Below, one piece after another: positions 18,326-27,546 of a stretch of 64,000 bases of DNA. The notes under the pieces are model-generated. The model searched no databases and was not told the origin of the DNA. It saw only the letters and a list, made by a program, of their open reading frames with translations. The DNA is taken from NCBI GenBank assembly GCA_947631005.1, contig CANRJR010000001.1:62001-126000 (forward strand), given 5' to 3'. The translations under genes and the position numbers were made by a program. Source of the DNA: an uncultured Clostridia bacterium (GTDB lineage: Bacteria > Bacillota > Clostridia > Christensenellales > Borkfalkiaceae). Each line of letters starts with the position of its first letter. Position 1 is the first letter of the stretch.

Positions 18326-19237
18326 CTATTTGAGGAACTTGCCGTACACTTCGGAGGTCGGCGAAAAGTAGGCGAACGTATCGGGATATTTTTTGATGAT
18401 GCGTTGCAGTTCCGCGATCTGCCGTTTACGGATGATGCACACGAGCATGCTCTTGTCGGTGTGCGAATACATTCCCTCCGCGGCAAGGCGGGTCACGCTG
18501 TGGTGCAGTTTCTGAATGATCTCCGCCGAAAGTTCCTCGGGCGTGTTGGTGACGATCTCGAATTTATAGGCGATCTTGAACCCGTGCAAAATGGCGTCGC
18601 TCGTCTTGCTCGTGACGAAGAGGGAGACGAGGGCGAGCAGCACGGGATCGAGCTTTACGGTGAAGCTCGCGCCGCGGTGATAGACGAAGAAAGAGGCGAT
18701 GACGACCGAAGCGTCGAAGCCGAACGTGATCCAGCTCACGCTCAAAAACCGCCATTTTTTGTTGACGACCGAGGCGAGCACCGCCGTTCCCCCCGCCGTG
18801 CCGACCGAGCGGAGCATGACCGCGAGCGCAACGCCGAGCAAGATCCCCGAAGCGATGGCGGCGAGCATGCCGTTGACCGTCGCCGACGCGCCGTCTGCCG
18901 CTCCCCCGTATTTGGGGAAACCGGGGATGTAGTCGAACACGATCAAAAGTCCCGAAGTGAGCAGCATGGAGCTCGTGGAGATGACCGCCTCGCGCTTGCC
19001 GAGCAGGAAAAAGGCGACGAAGAAGAGCGGGACGTTGAAGATGATGAGGAAGTAGCCCGAATTGATTTTGGTGACATATTCGAGCAAAACGGACAAGCCG
19101 TTGATGCCGCCGGGCGCGAACGAGTTCGGCGATACGAAAATGTAGATCGCGAGCGCGCGGACGATCCCCGAGAGCAAGACGGGAAAGGCGATGAGCAGAA
19201 TGATCTGTACGATCTTTTCACGCCGAGCGTCTGTCAT
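18326..19237 (-). CDS. YitT-family membrane protein (DUF2179)
   Basis: 303 aa; ATG 19237 with GGGGGG 8 nt upstream. The membrane part (residues ~10-205) has five or six helices, including the family motif SPNSFAPGGINGLSVLLEY (about 38-56) and SVGTAGGTAVLASVVNKK. The C-terminal soluble DUF2179 domain (about 215-300) has a KSMLVCIIRKRQIAELQRII core. YitT proteins are widespread in Bacillota, several per genome, with unknown substrate. It is followed by its own terminator. Confidence 0.85.
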   Translation of the reverse strand: MTDARREKIVQIILLIAFPVLLSGIVRALAIYIFVSPNSFAPGGINGLSVLLEYVTKINSGYFLIIFNVPLFFVAFFLLGKREAVISTSSMLLTSGLLIVFDYIPGFPKYGGAADGASATVNGMLAAIASGILLGVALAVMLRSVGTAGGTAVLASVVNKKWRFLSVSWITFGFDASVVIASFFVYHRGASFTVKLDPVLLALVSLFVTSKTSDAILHGFKIAYKFEIVTNTPEELSAEIIQKLHHSVTRLAAEGMYSHTDKSMLVCIIRKRQIAELQRIIKKYPDTFAYFSPTSEVYGKFLK

Positions 19238-19282
19238 AAGCAAGTCCCCCCGAAGCCTGAAAGCGCGGCAAGTTGCGCCGCG

Positions 19283-20656
19283 TCATACGATGCTTCCCGC
19301 GCTCCGCGGGAAGAGCACGACGTCGCGGATGTTCTCCATTCCCGTAACGTACATCAAAAAGCGTTCGAATCCCAGCCCGAAGCCGCCGTGCGGCACGCTG
19401 CCGAACACGCGCAGGTCGAGATATTGTTTATATGCCGCCATATCCATGTTGCGTTCCCGCATCGCCCGCATGAGCTTTTCGGGATCGGCTTCCCTCTCGC
19501 TCCCGCCGATGATCTCCCCGATCCCGGGGACGAGCAAATCGGTGGCGGCGACCGTCTTGCCGTCGGGGTTCTGCTTCATGTAGAACGACTTGATCTCCTT
19601 GGGATAGTTGATGACGAACACGGGCTTTAAGAACACCCGCTCGGTGAGATACCGCTCGTGCTCTGTCTGCAAATCGCACCCCCATTCGGCGGGATAGCGG
19701 AACGGGACGTTTGCCGCCTGCAACAGGCGGATGGCTTCGGTGTATTCGCAGACCGCGAACTCGCTGCTCTCCACGCCGCGCAGTTTTTCGATGAGCCCCT
19801 TTTCGACGAAGCTGTCGAAGAATTTCAGCTCCTCGGGACACTCCTCCATGACGGCGCGGATGAGATATTTCAGAAGTTCCTCGGCGAGCTCGATCACGTC
19901 GGGCAGTTCCATGAACGCGACTTCGGGCTCGATGTGCCAGAACTCGGCGAGGTGGCGGGTCGTGTTGGAATTTTCGGCGCGGAAGGACGGGCCGAACGTG
20001 TAAATCTTGCCGAGCGCGGTCGCCGCGACCTCCCCCTCAAGCTGTCCCGAAACGGAGAGCCCCGCCTTCACACCGAAGAAGTCGGCTTTGTAATAGGAGG
20101 CTTCGTCGGGTTCGGAGGCGTTCCACGGGCGGGTGGTGACGCGGAACATCTCGCCCGCGCCCTCGCAGTCGCTCGCCGTAATGAGCGGCGCGTTGACGTA
20201 GTAATACCGTCTTTCGGCGAAGAAGCGGTGGATCGCCTGCGCCGCCACCGAACGGACGCGGAACACCGCCGCAAAGGTATTCGTGCGCAGCCGCAAATGC
20301 GGAATGGTGCGCAAAAAGTCGAGCGTCGCGCGCTTTTTCTGAATGGGATAGTCGGACGGGCATTTGCCGAGCAGAACGACCTCGGAGGCGTTGAGCTCCT
20401 GTCCCTCCCCTTTATACGCCTTGACGACCTCCCCCTTGACGCAGACGGACGCGCCGAGCTTCATACATTCGGGGTCGAGATCGAGCTTGTTCTTGTCGAC
20501 GACCACTTGCAGACGGGGAAAACTCGTCCCGTCGGAGAGTTCCAAAAAGGCGACCTGCGCCGAATCGCGCGAGGTGCGCACCCAACCGCAGACCACGGCT
20601 TGCGTGCCGATGCGGGCGGGATCTTTGAGAATTTCGCAAATATCGGTATGTTTCAT
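19283..20656 (-). CDS. asnS: Asparaginyl-tRNA synthetase
   Basis: 457 aa. An N-terminal OB-fold (QAVVCGWVRTSRDS, about 19-32) is followed by a class IIb catalytic core: motif 2 SFRAENSNTTRHLAEFWHIEPE (about 235) and motif 3 GGFGLGFERFLMYVTG (about 428). It lacks the GAD insert of AspRS, and SNTTRH fits AsnRS. It charges tRNA-Asn in the cytoplasm. GAGGAG precedes the ATG, and the gene lies 18 nt after proS, so the two are cotranscribed. Confidence 0.95.
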   Translation of the reverse strand: MKHTDICEILKDPARIGTQAVVCGWVRTSRDSAQVAFLELSDGTSFPRLQVVVDKNKLDLDPECMKLGASVCVKGEVVKAYKGEGQELNASEVVLLGKCPSDYPIQKKRATLDFLRTIPHLRLRTNTFAAVFRVRSVAAQAIHRFFAERRYYYVNAPLITASDCEGAGEMFRVTTRPWNASEPDEASYYKADFFGVKAGLSVSGQLEGEVAATALGKIYTFGPSFRAENSNTTRHLAEFWHIEPEVAFMELPDVIELAEELLKYLIRAVMEECPEELKFFDSFVEKGLIEKLRGVESSEFAVCEYTEAIRLLQAANVPFRYPAEWGCDLQTEHERYLTERVFLKPVFVINYPKEIKSFYMKQNPDGKTVAATDLLVPGIGEIIGGSEREADPEKLMRAMRERNMDMAAYKQYLDLRVFGSVPHGGFGLGFERFLMYVTGMENIRDVVLFPRSAGSIV

Positions 20657-20674
20657 AGCTCCTCCTCGGCGCGG

Positions 20675-22108
20675 TCAATACGCCCGTGCGAAAAATACGG
20701 TGTGTTTGGCGGGCTTCCCGCAGCAAAGGCAAACGGTTTCGGTATGGTTTTCGTCGAGCACACGCGCCGTCGCCTGTGCGAACTCCTTTACGCGGTCCTC
20801 GCAGGCGCGCTCCCCGCACCAGCCCGCGCGGGCGAAGTTGCCGCGGTTCACGGCGTCGAGCAATTCCTCGGGCGAATGCACGGTGAGAATGCGCTCGCGC
20901 ATGCGCCGCTCGGCTCTGTCGTAGAGGTCTTTGCAGATGGTGCGAAGAAGTTCTCCGATCTGCGTTTCGGCGTCGGAGAGGGCATAGCCGTCGTCCTTTT
21001 CGAGCGTATCGCGGCGGAACACGGTCATCTTGCCGTTTTCGATGTCGCGCGGACCGAGCTCGACGCGGAGGGGCACGCCCTTCATCTCCCACTCGTTGAA
21101 TTTCCAGCCGGGCGAATTGTCGGAATCGTCCACTTTGGCGCGGACGCCCGCCCGTTTGAGCCGCGCTTCGAGCGATCTGCACGCTTCGAGCACCCCCTCT
21201 TTTTTCGCCGCGATGGGCACGATCACGACCTGTACGGGCGCGACGGGCGGCGGCAATACCAGCCCGCGACGATCGCCGTGCGTCATGATGAGCGCGCCGA
21301 TGAGGCGGGTGGAAACGCCGTACGACATCGTATATCCGTATTTGAGCGTCCCGTCTTTATCGGTAAAGCGGACGTCGAACGCCTTGGCGAAGTTCTGACC
21401 CATGTAGTGGGTCGTGCCCGACTGCAAACTCTTGCCGTCGTGCATCATGGCTTCCATGCCGTAGGTTGCAACCGCGCCCGCGAACTTTTCCTTTTCGGTC
21501 TTGCGCCCCGTGAGCACGGGCATGCAGAGGACGGTTTTCGCGAACTCTCCGTACAGCCGAAGCATGGCGAACGTTTCGCGCTCGGCTTCCTCCCCCGTCG
21601 CGTACACCGAATGTCCCTCCTGCCACAAAAACTCGCTCGTGCGCAGAAAGGGGCGGGTGGTCTTTTCCCAGCGCATGACGTTGCACCACTGGTTTTGGCG
21701 GAGGGGAAGATCCCGCCAGCTCTCCACCCACTTCCCGAACATGTGTCCGATGATGGTCTCCGAGGTGGGACGCACGACGAGCGGCTCTTGCAGTTTTTCG
21801 CCGCCCGCGTGGGTGACGACGGCGACCTCGGGGGCGAAGCCCTCGACGTGCTCCGCCTCTTTCGTCATGAACGAGAGCGGGATGAGGAGGGGGAAATAGG
21901 CGTTCTCCACGCCCGCCTCCCGAAAGCGCGCGTCGAGCTCACGCTGAATATTCTCCCAAATGGCATAGCCGTAGGGACGGATGACCATCGTCCCCTTGAC
22001 AGGACCGTAGTCGACCAATTTTGTCTTTAACACCACGTCGGTGTACCACTGCGGAAAGTCCGTTTCGATGTCCGCGATCTGCGATACGAATTGCTCGTTC
22101 TTCGCCAT
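20675..22108 (-). CDS. proS: Prolyl-tRNA synthetase, short (archaeal/eukaryal-type) form
   Basis: 477 aa. This length and the lack of an INS editing domain between motifs 2 and 3 mark the ProS3 type rather than the ~570-aa bacterial form. Motif 2 is FLRTSEFLWQEGHS (about 155), PTSETII is the proline pocket, motif 3 is GVSTRLIGALIMTHGD (about 258-273), and a C-terminal zinc-type extension is present (AGWCGERACEDRV...TVCLCCGKPAKH). Without INS it cannot edit Ala-tRNA-Pro in cis. The first gene of a proS-asnS unit, it has an unusual promoter inside an inverted repeat. Confidence 0.95.
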   Translation of the reverse strand: MAKNEQFVSQIADIETDFPQWYTDVVLKTKLVDYGPVKGTMVIRPYGYAIWENIQRELDARFREAGVENAYFPLLIPLSFMTKEAEHVEGFAPEVAVVTHAGGEKLQEPLVVRPTSETIIGHMFGKWVESWRDLPLRQNQWCNVMRWEKTTRPFLRTSEFLWQEGHSVYATGEEAERETFAMLRLYGEFAKTVLCMPVLTGRKTEKEKFAGAVATYGMEAMMHDGKSLQSGTTHYMGQNFAKAFDVRFTDKDGTLKYGYTMSYGVSTRLIGALIMTHGDRRGLVLPPPVAPVQVVIVPIAAKKEGVLEACRSLEARLKRAGVRAKVDDSDNSPGWKFNEWEMKGVPLRVELGPRDIENGKMTVFRRDTLEKDDGYALSDAETQIGELLRTICKDLYDRAERRMRERILTVHSPEELLDAVNRGNFARAGWCGERACEDRVKEFAQATARVLDENHTETVCLCCGKPAKHTVFFARAY

Positions 22109-22126
22109 AGATAGCTCCGTAACAAA

Positions 22127-22154
22127 AAAGATATGGCAATTATACCATATCTTT
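22127..22154 (-). other. Inverted repeat with T-run enclosing the proS -10 box
   Basis: AAAGATATGG and CCATATCTTT form a 10-bp stem with an 8-nt loop that contains TATAAT. On the minus strand TTTTTT follows, so it resembles a weak terminator for degV that coincides with the proS promoter. Confidence 0.6.
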
Positions 22155-22167
22155 CGGGATTTGTCGA
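22139..22167 (-). promoter_or_regulatory. Promoter of proS-asnS
   Basis: On the minus strand: TCGACA (22167-22162), 17-nt spacer, TATAAT (22144-22139). Confidence 0.65.
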
Positions 22168-22199
22168 ATCTTTGCGCGATGTTTTTTTGGAAATTTCGG

Positions 22200-23099
22200 T
22201 CAGAACGCGTTGCGCAGGCTCTTGGAAATGTAGCCGAGGGCGAACGCGCCCGGTCCGACGTGCGAACCGATCACGGGTCCCATGATGGAGACGAACGGCT
22301 CGATGCCGAACTTCTCGCGCACATACTGCGCAAGCTCCTCGCAGGGGGCTTCGTTGTCGGTATGCACGATAAAGCAGTAGTTGTAGGCGGGATCGGGTCC
22401 TTCGATGTCGAGCTTCTCCTTGATAAAGGAGACCGCCTTTTTCGGACCGCGCACCTTGGTGAGCGGGAAGAGCTTGCCCTCGTTGTCGAACGAGATGATC
22501 GGCTTGATGTTGAGCACGCCCCCCACTGCCGCCGAGACCGCCGACACGCGCCCGCCGCGCTGTAAATATTTGAGATCGTCGGCGACGATGAAGTGCTGGA
22601 TGTGCAGACGCAGGTCGGTGCAGAGCGCGTGCGTCTCTTGCGCCGTCTTGCCCTCGTCGCGGTATTTTGCGGCGACGCGCAACAGCGCGCCCTGCCCCAC
22701 CGTCGCCGTGAGCGGGTCGACGACGTACACGTTGAAATCGGGATAGTCTTTCTTGACGTCGGCGGCGGCTTTGGCGGCAACGTCCTTGGTCGGCGACAAT
22801 CCCGACGAAATGGTGAGGTGAACGACGTCTTTCGCCCCCTCCCGCGCCATATTCAGAAAGTGGGAATAGTGCGATTCGTAGTTGAGCATGGACGTGCGCG
22901 AGAACGCGCCGCCGCGCAGCTCGTTGTAGAAGTCGACATATTGGCGGTAATCGGTGAACGCGTCGAGACGGTCCTCCATTTTTCCGTCTTTTCCCTCCAC
23001 GGTAAAGGTGAGCGGGACGTGTTTTACGTCGTATTTTTCATAATCCTCGGCATAAAAGTCGCAAGTGGAATCGCTGGAAAGCGTGAATTTGTGTTCCAT
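22200..23099 (-). CDS. DegV-family fatty-acid-binding protein (FakB-type)
   Basis: 299 aa; ATG 23099 with GAGG 11 nt upstream (a TTG two codons earlier is possible). DegV signatures: SSDSTCDF at the start, SGLSPTKDV (about 102), VYVVDPLTATVGQGALL (about 127) and DLKYLQRGGRVS (about 175). The conserved S and the fatty-acid headgroup pocket fit FakB. FakB holds an exogenous fatty acid while FakA phosphorylates it. A FakA homologue is in this window at 55.8-57.5 kb. The gene is monocistronic and divergent from the phosphohexomutase. Confidence 0.88.
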   Translation of the reverse strand: MEHKFTLSSDSTCDFYAEDYEKYDVKHVPLTFTVEGKDGKMEDRLDAFTDYRQYVDFYNELRGGAFSRTSMLNYESHYSHFLNMAREGAKDVVHLTISSGLSPTKDVAAKAAADVKKDYPDFNVYVVDPLTATVGQGALLRVAAKYRDEGKTAQETHALCTDLRLHIQHFIVADDLKYLQRGGRVSAVSAAVGGVLNIKPIISFDNEGKLFPLTKVRGPKKAVSFIKEKLDIEGPDPAYNYCFIVHTDNEAPCEELAQYVREKFGIEPFVSIMGPVIGSHVGPGAFALGYISKSLRNAF

Positions 23100-23129
23100 A
23101 GCCAAATGAACCTCGTGTGGTTTTGTTTC

Positions 23130-23158
23130 ATTATATCATAAACCGCGGAAGTTCGCAA
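23130..23158 (-). promoter_or_regulatory. Promoter of the degV-type gene
   Basis: On the minus strand: TTGCGA (23158-23153), 17-nt spacer, TATAAT (23135-23130). Confidence 0.65.
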
Positions 23159-23208
23159 CTGCTCAAAGGAAATTTTCCCGACTTTTCCCGTTTTTTTCGG
23201 AAAACCTC

Positions 23209-23237
23209 TTGAAAATCGGCGCGCTTCCTTGTATAAT
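23209..23237 (+). promoter_or_regulatory. Promoter of the phosphohexomutase gene
   Basis: TTGAAA (23209-23214), 17-nt spacer, TATAAT (23232-23237). Confidence 0.7.
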
Positions 23238-23280
23238 GTTTGCAAATGCACCCGCATACGGGCGCGCACAGGGGGGAATT

Positions 23281-24774
23281 ATGGACAATCGCGTACTGTT
23301 TTCGCTCAAAAACGGAACGGACGTCCGCGGCACGGCGATCGCGGGGGTGGAAGGCGACCCCGTAACGCTCACCGAGGAAACCGTAACGGCGATCGCGGGG
23401 GCGTTCTGCCGCTGGCTCGCCGTAAAAAAACACATCGCCCGCCCCACGGTGGCAGTCGGGCACGACTCCCGTCTTTCGGCTGACGACATCTCCCGCTGGG
23501 TCACGAACGGCTGTTGCGCCTGCGGGTCGGACGTCATTTTAACGGGGCTCTCCTCCACGCCTTCCATGTTCATGCTTCTGCAAGACGACTTCGGCGCGGA
23601 CGCCTCGATCATGATCACCGCAAGCCATCTGCCCTATCAAAAGAACGGATTGAAGTTCTTCGTGAAAGAGGGCGGGCTGGAAGGAAGCGACGTCACCGAG
23701 ATCCTCAACCTCGCGGCGGAGGGCACGCAGCCCCGCACCGACGTCACCCCCCGCGTCATCGAAAAGAGCTACATCGAAAAGTATGCCGCCGACCTCGTGG
23801 AAAAGGTGCGCAAGAGCACGGGCAAACAGACCCCGCTCCTCGGCAAAAAGATCCTCGTGGACGCGGGCAACGGCGCGGGCGGCTTTTACGTCGACCTCGT
23901 GCTCAAACCGCTCGGCGCGGACACCGAGGGCAGCCAATTCCTCGAACCCGACGGCGCGTTCCCCAATCACATTCCCAATCCCGAAAACGCCGAGGCGATG
24001 AAGTCGGTCTCGGAAGCGGTCGTAAAGCACGGCGCGGACTTCGGCATCATCTTCGATACCGACGTCGACCGCGCGGGCGCGGTCGCCCCCGACGGCGAGG
24101 AGATCAACCGCAACCGCCTCATCGCGCTCATCTCCGCCATTCTGCTCGAAGAGCGGGCGGGTGCGTACATCGTGACCGACTCCGTAACGAGCGACGGGCT
24201 CGCCTCGTTCATCGCCGCGCACGGCGGCGTGCATCACCGCTTCAAGCGCGGATATAAGAACGTCATCAACGAATCCAAGCGGCTCAACGCCGAGGGAAAA
24301 TACTCCCCTCTCGCCATCGAGACGAGCGGGCACGCCGCGCTCAAAGAGAACTATTTCCTCGACGACGGCGCGTACCTCGTCACCCGTCTCTTGATCGCGC
24401 TCGCCCAAAAGGGCGACCTCACGAGCCTGATCGCCGACCTCCCCGAACCCGCGGAGGCGCGCGAAGTCCGTCTCAAATTCAAGGAGGGGTGCGACTTCAA
24501 AAAGGAAGGCGCGCGGGTGCTCGAAGAGGTGGAAGCGGAAGTCAAGGCGTCCCCCACCCTCTCGCTCGCGCCCGACAACCGCGAGGGCGTGCGCATCGTA
24601 TTCGGGAAGGACGCGGGCGACGGCTGGGCACTCGTCCGCATGAGCCTGCACGAGCCGATCATGCCCGTCAACCTCGAAAGCAACCGCAAGGGCGGGCTTC
24701 GCGGGATAGCCGAAACGCTGTACAACATGTTGAAGAAGTACGACTTCCTCTGCGCCGACGCGCTCAAACAATAG
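23281..24774 (+). CDS. Phosphoglucomutase/phosphomannomutase family enzyme
   Basis: 497 aa; ATG 23281 follows GGGGGGAATT. Active-site Ser loop TASHLPYQKNGLKFF (about 117-131; TASHLP rather than the common TASHNP), metal loop FDTDVDRAG (about 258), sugar-binding loop ETSGHAALKENYFLDDGAY (about 347), and C-terminal phosphate-binding RMSLHEPIMPVNLES (about 453-467; LHEP is atypical of the usual RxSGTE). It interconverts hexose 1- and 6-phosphates. Whether glucose or mannose is favoured is not clear from sequence. Transketolase follows 41 nt later and may be cotranscribed. Confidence 0.88.
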   Translation: MDNRVLFSLKNGTDVRGTAIAGVEGDPVTLTEETVTAIAGAFCRWLAVKKHIARPTVAVGHDSRLSADDISRWVTNGCCACGSDVILTGLSSTPSMFMLLQDDFGADASIMITASHLPYQKNGLKFFVKEGGLEGSDVTEILNLAAEGTQPRTDVTPRVIEKSYIEKYAADLVEKVRKSTGKQTPLLGKKILVDAGNGAGGFYVDLVLKPLGADTEGSQFLEPDGAFPNHIPNPENAEAMKSVSEAVVKHGADFGIIFDTDVDRAGAVAPDGEEINRNRLIALISAILLEERAGAYIVTDSVTSDGLASFIAAHGGVHHRFKRGYKNVINESKRLNAEGKYSPLAIETSGHAALKENYFLDDGAYLVTRLLIALAQKGDLTSLIADLPEPAEAREVRLKFKEGCDFKKEGARVLEEVEAEVKASPTLSLAPDNREGVRIVFGKDAGDGWALVRMSLHEPIMPVNLESNRKGGLRGIAETLYNMLKKYDFLCADALKQ

Positions 24775-24815
24775 CGCGCAACAAAAACCGTAAAATCTAT
24801 TAAGGAGAATATAAA

Positions 24816-26804
24816 ATGAAACAGACGACCATCAATGCCATCCGCATTCTCTCGGCGGAGGCGATCCAGAAGGCAAATTCGGGACACCCCGGGCTTCCCC
24901 TCGGATCTGCCCCCATCGCGTACACCCTCTTCCAGAACTTCTTGAAGTTCAACAACAAAGACCCCAAGTGGGACGACAGAGACCGCTTCGTGCTCTCGGC
25001 GGGGCACGGCTCGATGCTCGACTACTCCCTCCTCTATCTCTACGGCTTCGGGCTCACCATTGAAGATCTCAAAAACTTCCGCCAGCTCGACAGCAAGACC
25101 CCGGGGCATCCCGAATACGGTCATACCGTCGGCATCGAGACGACGACGGGTCCGCTCGGACAGGGCATTGCGAACGCCGTCGGCATGGCGGTCGCCGAAG
25201 CGCACCTCGCGGCGAAGTTCAACCGCGAAGGCTTCCCCGTCGTCGACCACTACACCTACGCGCTCTGCGGCGACGGCTGCCTCGAAGAGGGCATCTCCTA
25301 CGAGGCTTGCTCGTTCGCGGGCACGCACGAACTCGGCAAGCTCATCCTGTTCTACGACGATAACGACATCACCATCGAGGGCAACACCGACATCACGTTC
25401 AAAGAGGACGTCGGGGCGCGCTTCAAGGCGCAGAATTGGCAGGTGATCCACGTCGACCTCGTCACCTATCCCGACAGTGTGCAACGCATCTCCGCCGCCA
25501 TCCGCAAGGCGCAGAAAGAGACCAAGAAGCCGTCCGTCATCATTTGCAAGACCAAGATCGGCTACGGCACGCCCCTCGAAGGCAGCCACAAGTGCCACGG
25601 CTCGCCCCTCGGCGCGGAGAACCTGCAAAAGACCAAGGAAAAGCTCGGCTGGACGTACGCCCCGTTCGAAGTTCCCGCCGAAGTGCTTCGCCACACGCGG
25701 GCGGCGGGCAGACGCGGCGCAAAGCGCGAGAGCGAATGGAAAGTGATGTTCGCCGAATATCAGAAGAAATATCCCGAACTCGCCGCAGAATACACGGCGG
25801 CGATGAAGGGCGAGATCGTCGACCTCACCGCCGTAGACGACCTCTTCAAGTTCGAAAAACCCATGGCGACCCGCCAAACCTCGTCGGTCGTGCTCAACAA
25901 GATCGCCGCGCTCGTGCCCTCGCTCGTCGGCGGCTCGGCAGACCTCGCGCCCTCCAACCTCTCGGATATGAAAGATACCGACGCGATCCACTACGGCAAC
26001 TTCGCGCCCGGTTCGTACGAGGGCAGAAACATGCACTTCGGCATCCGCGAACACGCGATGGCGGCGATCTCCAACGGCATGCAGCTGCACGGCGGCATCC
26101 ATGCCTACTGCGCGACGTTCTTCATCTTCTCGGATTACTGCAAACACGCGATGCGTCTTTCCGCGCTCATGAACATCCCCGTCGTCTACATTCTCACGCA
26201 CGATTCCATCGGCGTCGGCGAGGACGGTCCTACCCATGAGCCCGTCGAACAGCTCATCGCCCTCCGCTCCATCCCCAACATGAAAGTGTACCGTCCCGCG
26301 GACGGCAAGGAGACGGCGGCGGCATGGATCTCCGCGCTCACGGGAACGGCTCCCACCGCCCTCGTCCTCACCCGCCAGAACCTGCCCCAATACCAAAACA
26401 GCGGGCTCGACGCGCTCAAAGGCGGCTATGTCCTCGAAGACTGCGAGGGCACGCCCGACGTTCTGCTCATCGCGAGCGGCTCGGAAGTCGAACAATGCGT
26501 CGGCGCGAAAGCCGAACTCGCCAAAGAGGGCATCAAGGCGCGCGTCGTCTCCATGCCCTGCTTCGAAGAGTTCGAAAAACAGCCCGTCTCCTACCGCGAA
26601 AGCGTTCTTCCTCCCGCAGTCAAGGCGCGCGTCTGTGTCGAAGCGGGATCGCCGTACAGCTGGTATAAGTACGCGGGCGACAAGGGTGAGATCATCGCCA
26701 TGTCCACGTTCGGCGCGAGCGGCCCTGCGCCCCAGCTCTTCAAACGCTTCGGCTTCACCGTCGAGAACGTCGTCGAAAAGGCGAAGATCAGCCTGAACAA
26801 ATAA
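24816..26804 (+). CDS. tkt: Transketolase
   Basis: 662 aa, full length, with AAGGAGAATATAAA before the ATG. TPP domain: GHPGLPLG (about 23), GPLGQGIANAVGMA (about 114) and GDGCLEEG...DDND (about 154-185). Pyrimidine domain: FGIREHAMAAISNG (about 403) and THDSIGVGEDGPTHEPVEQ (about 465-483). It moves two-carbon units between ketoses and aldoses in the non-oxidative pentose phosphate pathway. With rpe elsewhere in the window it supplies part of that pathway. A strong terminator follows. Confidence 0.97.
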   Translation: MKQTTINAIRILSAEAIQKANSGHPGLPLGSAPIAYTLFQNFLKFNNKDPKWDDRDRFVLSAGHGSMLDYSLLYLYGFGLTIEDLKNFRQLDSKTPGHPEYGHTVGIETTTGPLGQGIANAVGMAVAEAHLAAKFNREGFPVVDHYTYALCGDGCLEEGISYEACSFAGTHELGKLILFYDDNDITIEGNTDITFKEDVGARFKAQNWQVIHVDLVTYPDSVQRISAAIRKAQKETKKPSVIICKTKIGYGTPLEGSHKCHGSPLGAENLQKTKEKLGWTYAPFEVPAEVLRHTRAAGRRGAKRESEWKVMFAEYQKKYPELAAEYTAAMKGEIVDLTAVDDLFKFEKPMATRQTSSVVLNKIAALVPSLVGGSADLAPSNLSDMKDTDAIHYGNFAPGSYEGRNMHFGIREHAMAAISNGMQLHGGIHAYCATFFIFSDYCKHAMRLSALMNIPVVYILTHDSIGVGEDGPTHEPVEQLIALRSIPNMKVYRPADGKETAAAWISALTGTAPTALVLTRQNLPQYQNSGLDALKGGYVLEDCEGTPDVLLIASGSEVEQCVGAKAELAKEGIKARVVSMPCFEEFEKQPVSYRESVLPPAVKARVCVEAGSPYSWYKYAGDKGEIIAMSTFGASGPAPQLFKRFGFTVENVVEKAKISLNK

Positions 26805-26817
26805 CCCGTTAACATGC

Positions 26818-26847
26818 GACAGCCGCCCTCGGGCGGCTGTCTTTTTG
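26818..26847 (+). terminator. Terminator of tkt
   Basis: GACAGCCGCCC / GGGCGGCTGTC stem, then TTTTTG. Confidence 0.9.
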
Positions 26848-26945
26848 TGATATATTTTTTTACCCGCCCTCTGGAGATCCCCTATTTGCCGTTTCCCCAA
26901 ACGGGGCTTTCTAATGTCATTGAAACAAAGCAACATTCTCAATTC

Positions 26946-27180
26946 TGTCATTTCGAGCAAGCCGCGGCTTCTATTTGTAGACCAAGGGCGGCACGAGCCC
27001 ACAGGGCGAAGTAACAAGCCGCGGCTTCCAATTTGTCATTTCGAGCGGAGGCGTAGCCGTAGTCGAGAAATCTCCCGCATTACATCATAAGCATCATCAA
27101 CGACAAAGGGGATTTCTCCATGCGCTCACTGCGTTCGCTTGGTCGAAATGACAGAGAGAGCAGGCGGGGCGAAATGACAA
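26946..27180. repeat. Dispersed repeat cluster (TGTCATTTCG family)
   Basis: It contains TGTCATTTCGAGC motifs, one copy of the CTTCTATTTGTAGACC/AGGGCGGCACGAG block seen again at 37.66 and 37.75 kb, and a GAGAAATC..GATTTCTC inverted pair. No credible gene lies here. The translated frames repeat the same nonsense peptide at each copy. Confidence 0.8.
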
Positions 27181-27220
27181 CGGGAAACAAGACAATAAAA
27201 CTGCGGGAGATGTTTCGACA

Positions 27221-27253
27221 CAAAAACCCGTGCCTGCTCGGCACGGGTTTTTG
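27221..27253. terminator. Terminator-like hairpin in the intergenic repeat region
   Basis: CAAAAACCCGTGCC pairs with GGCACGGGTTTTTG. The U-tract is inside the stem, so it could work on either strand. Confidence 0.55.
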
Positions 27254-27270
27254 GCTCAACATGACATAAT

Positions 27271-27487
27271 TGTAACGCTCTTTTGGCTTCCAAATAACGG
27301 CGCGAGGAAAACCACGCTTTTCCGCTGCGCGACACAATTTGCGCAACACTTCGCGCTTATTGTCTTACAAAGCGAACGAGAGGATAAACTGAATTAAAGT
27401 GATAGTCGGTTTCCCTCACGACTTTTCTTTTCGCGACACGCACGGCGCGAAGCGCAACGGGCACGGAGCGAAAAGAAAAGTGTGAAC
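27271..27487 (+). repeat. ~220-bp repeat element, copy A
   Basis: It shares GGCTTCCAA..GCGAGGAAAACCACGC and GTCTTACAAAGCGAACGAG blocks with copies at 38.0 and 38.4 kb. It ends in a hairpin (27416-27485; TCAC-N-ACTTTTCTTTTCGC stem) whose sequence differs from the other copies but stays paired. Confidence 0.75.
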
Positions 27488-27511
27488 TCCTTTGTGAATA
27501 TCTTCGCTCGG

Positions 27512-27540
27512 TTGACAATCTCCCTTATGTCTGCTATAAT
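27512..27540 (+). promoter_or_regulatory. Promoter of the 27547 gene (predicts a leaderless mRNA)
   Basis: TTGACA (27512-27517), 17-nt spacer, TATAAT (27535-27540), then 6 nt to ATG. Confidence 0.8.
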
Positions 27541-27546
27541 ACGGGC

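Noticed and set aside
20657..20674. T-box or other riboswitch for proS-asnS
   Set aside because: The gaps before both synthetase genes are too short for a T-box leader, and no T-box sequence is seen.
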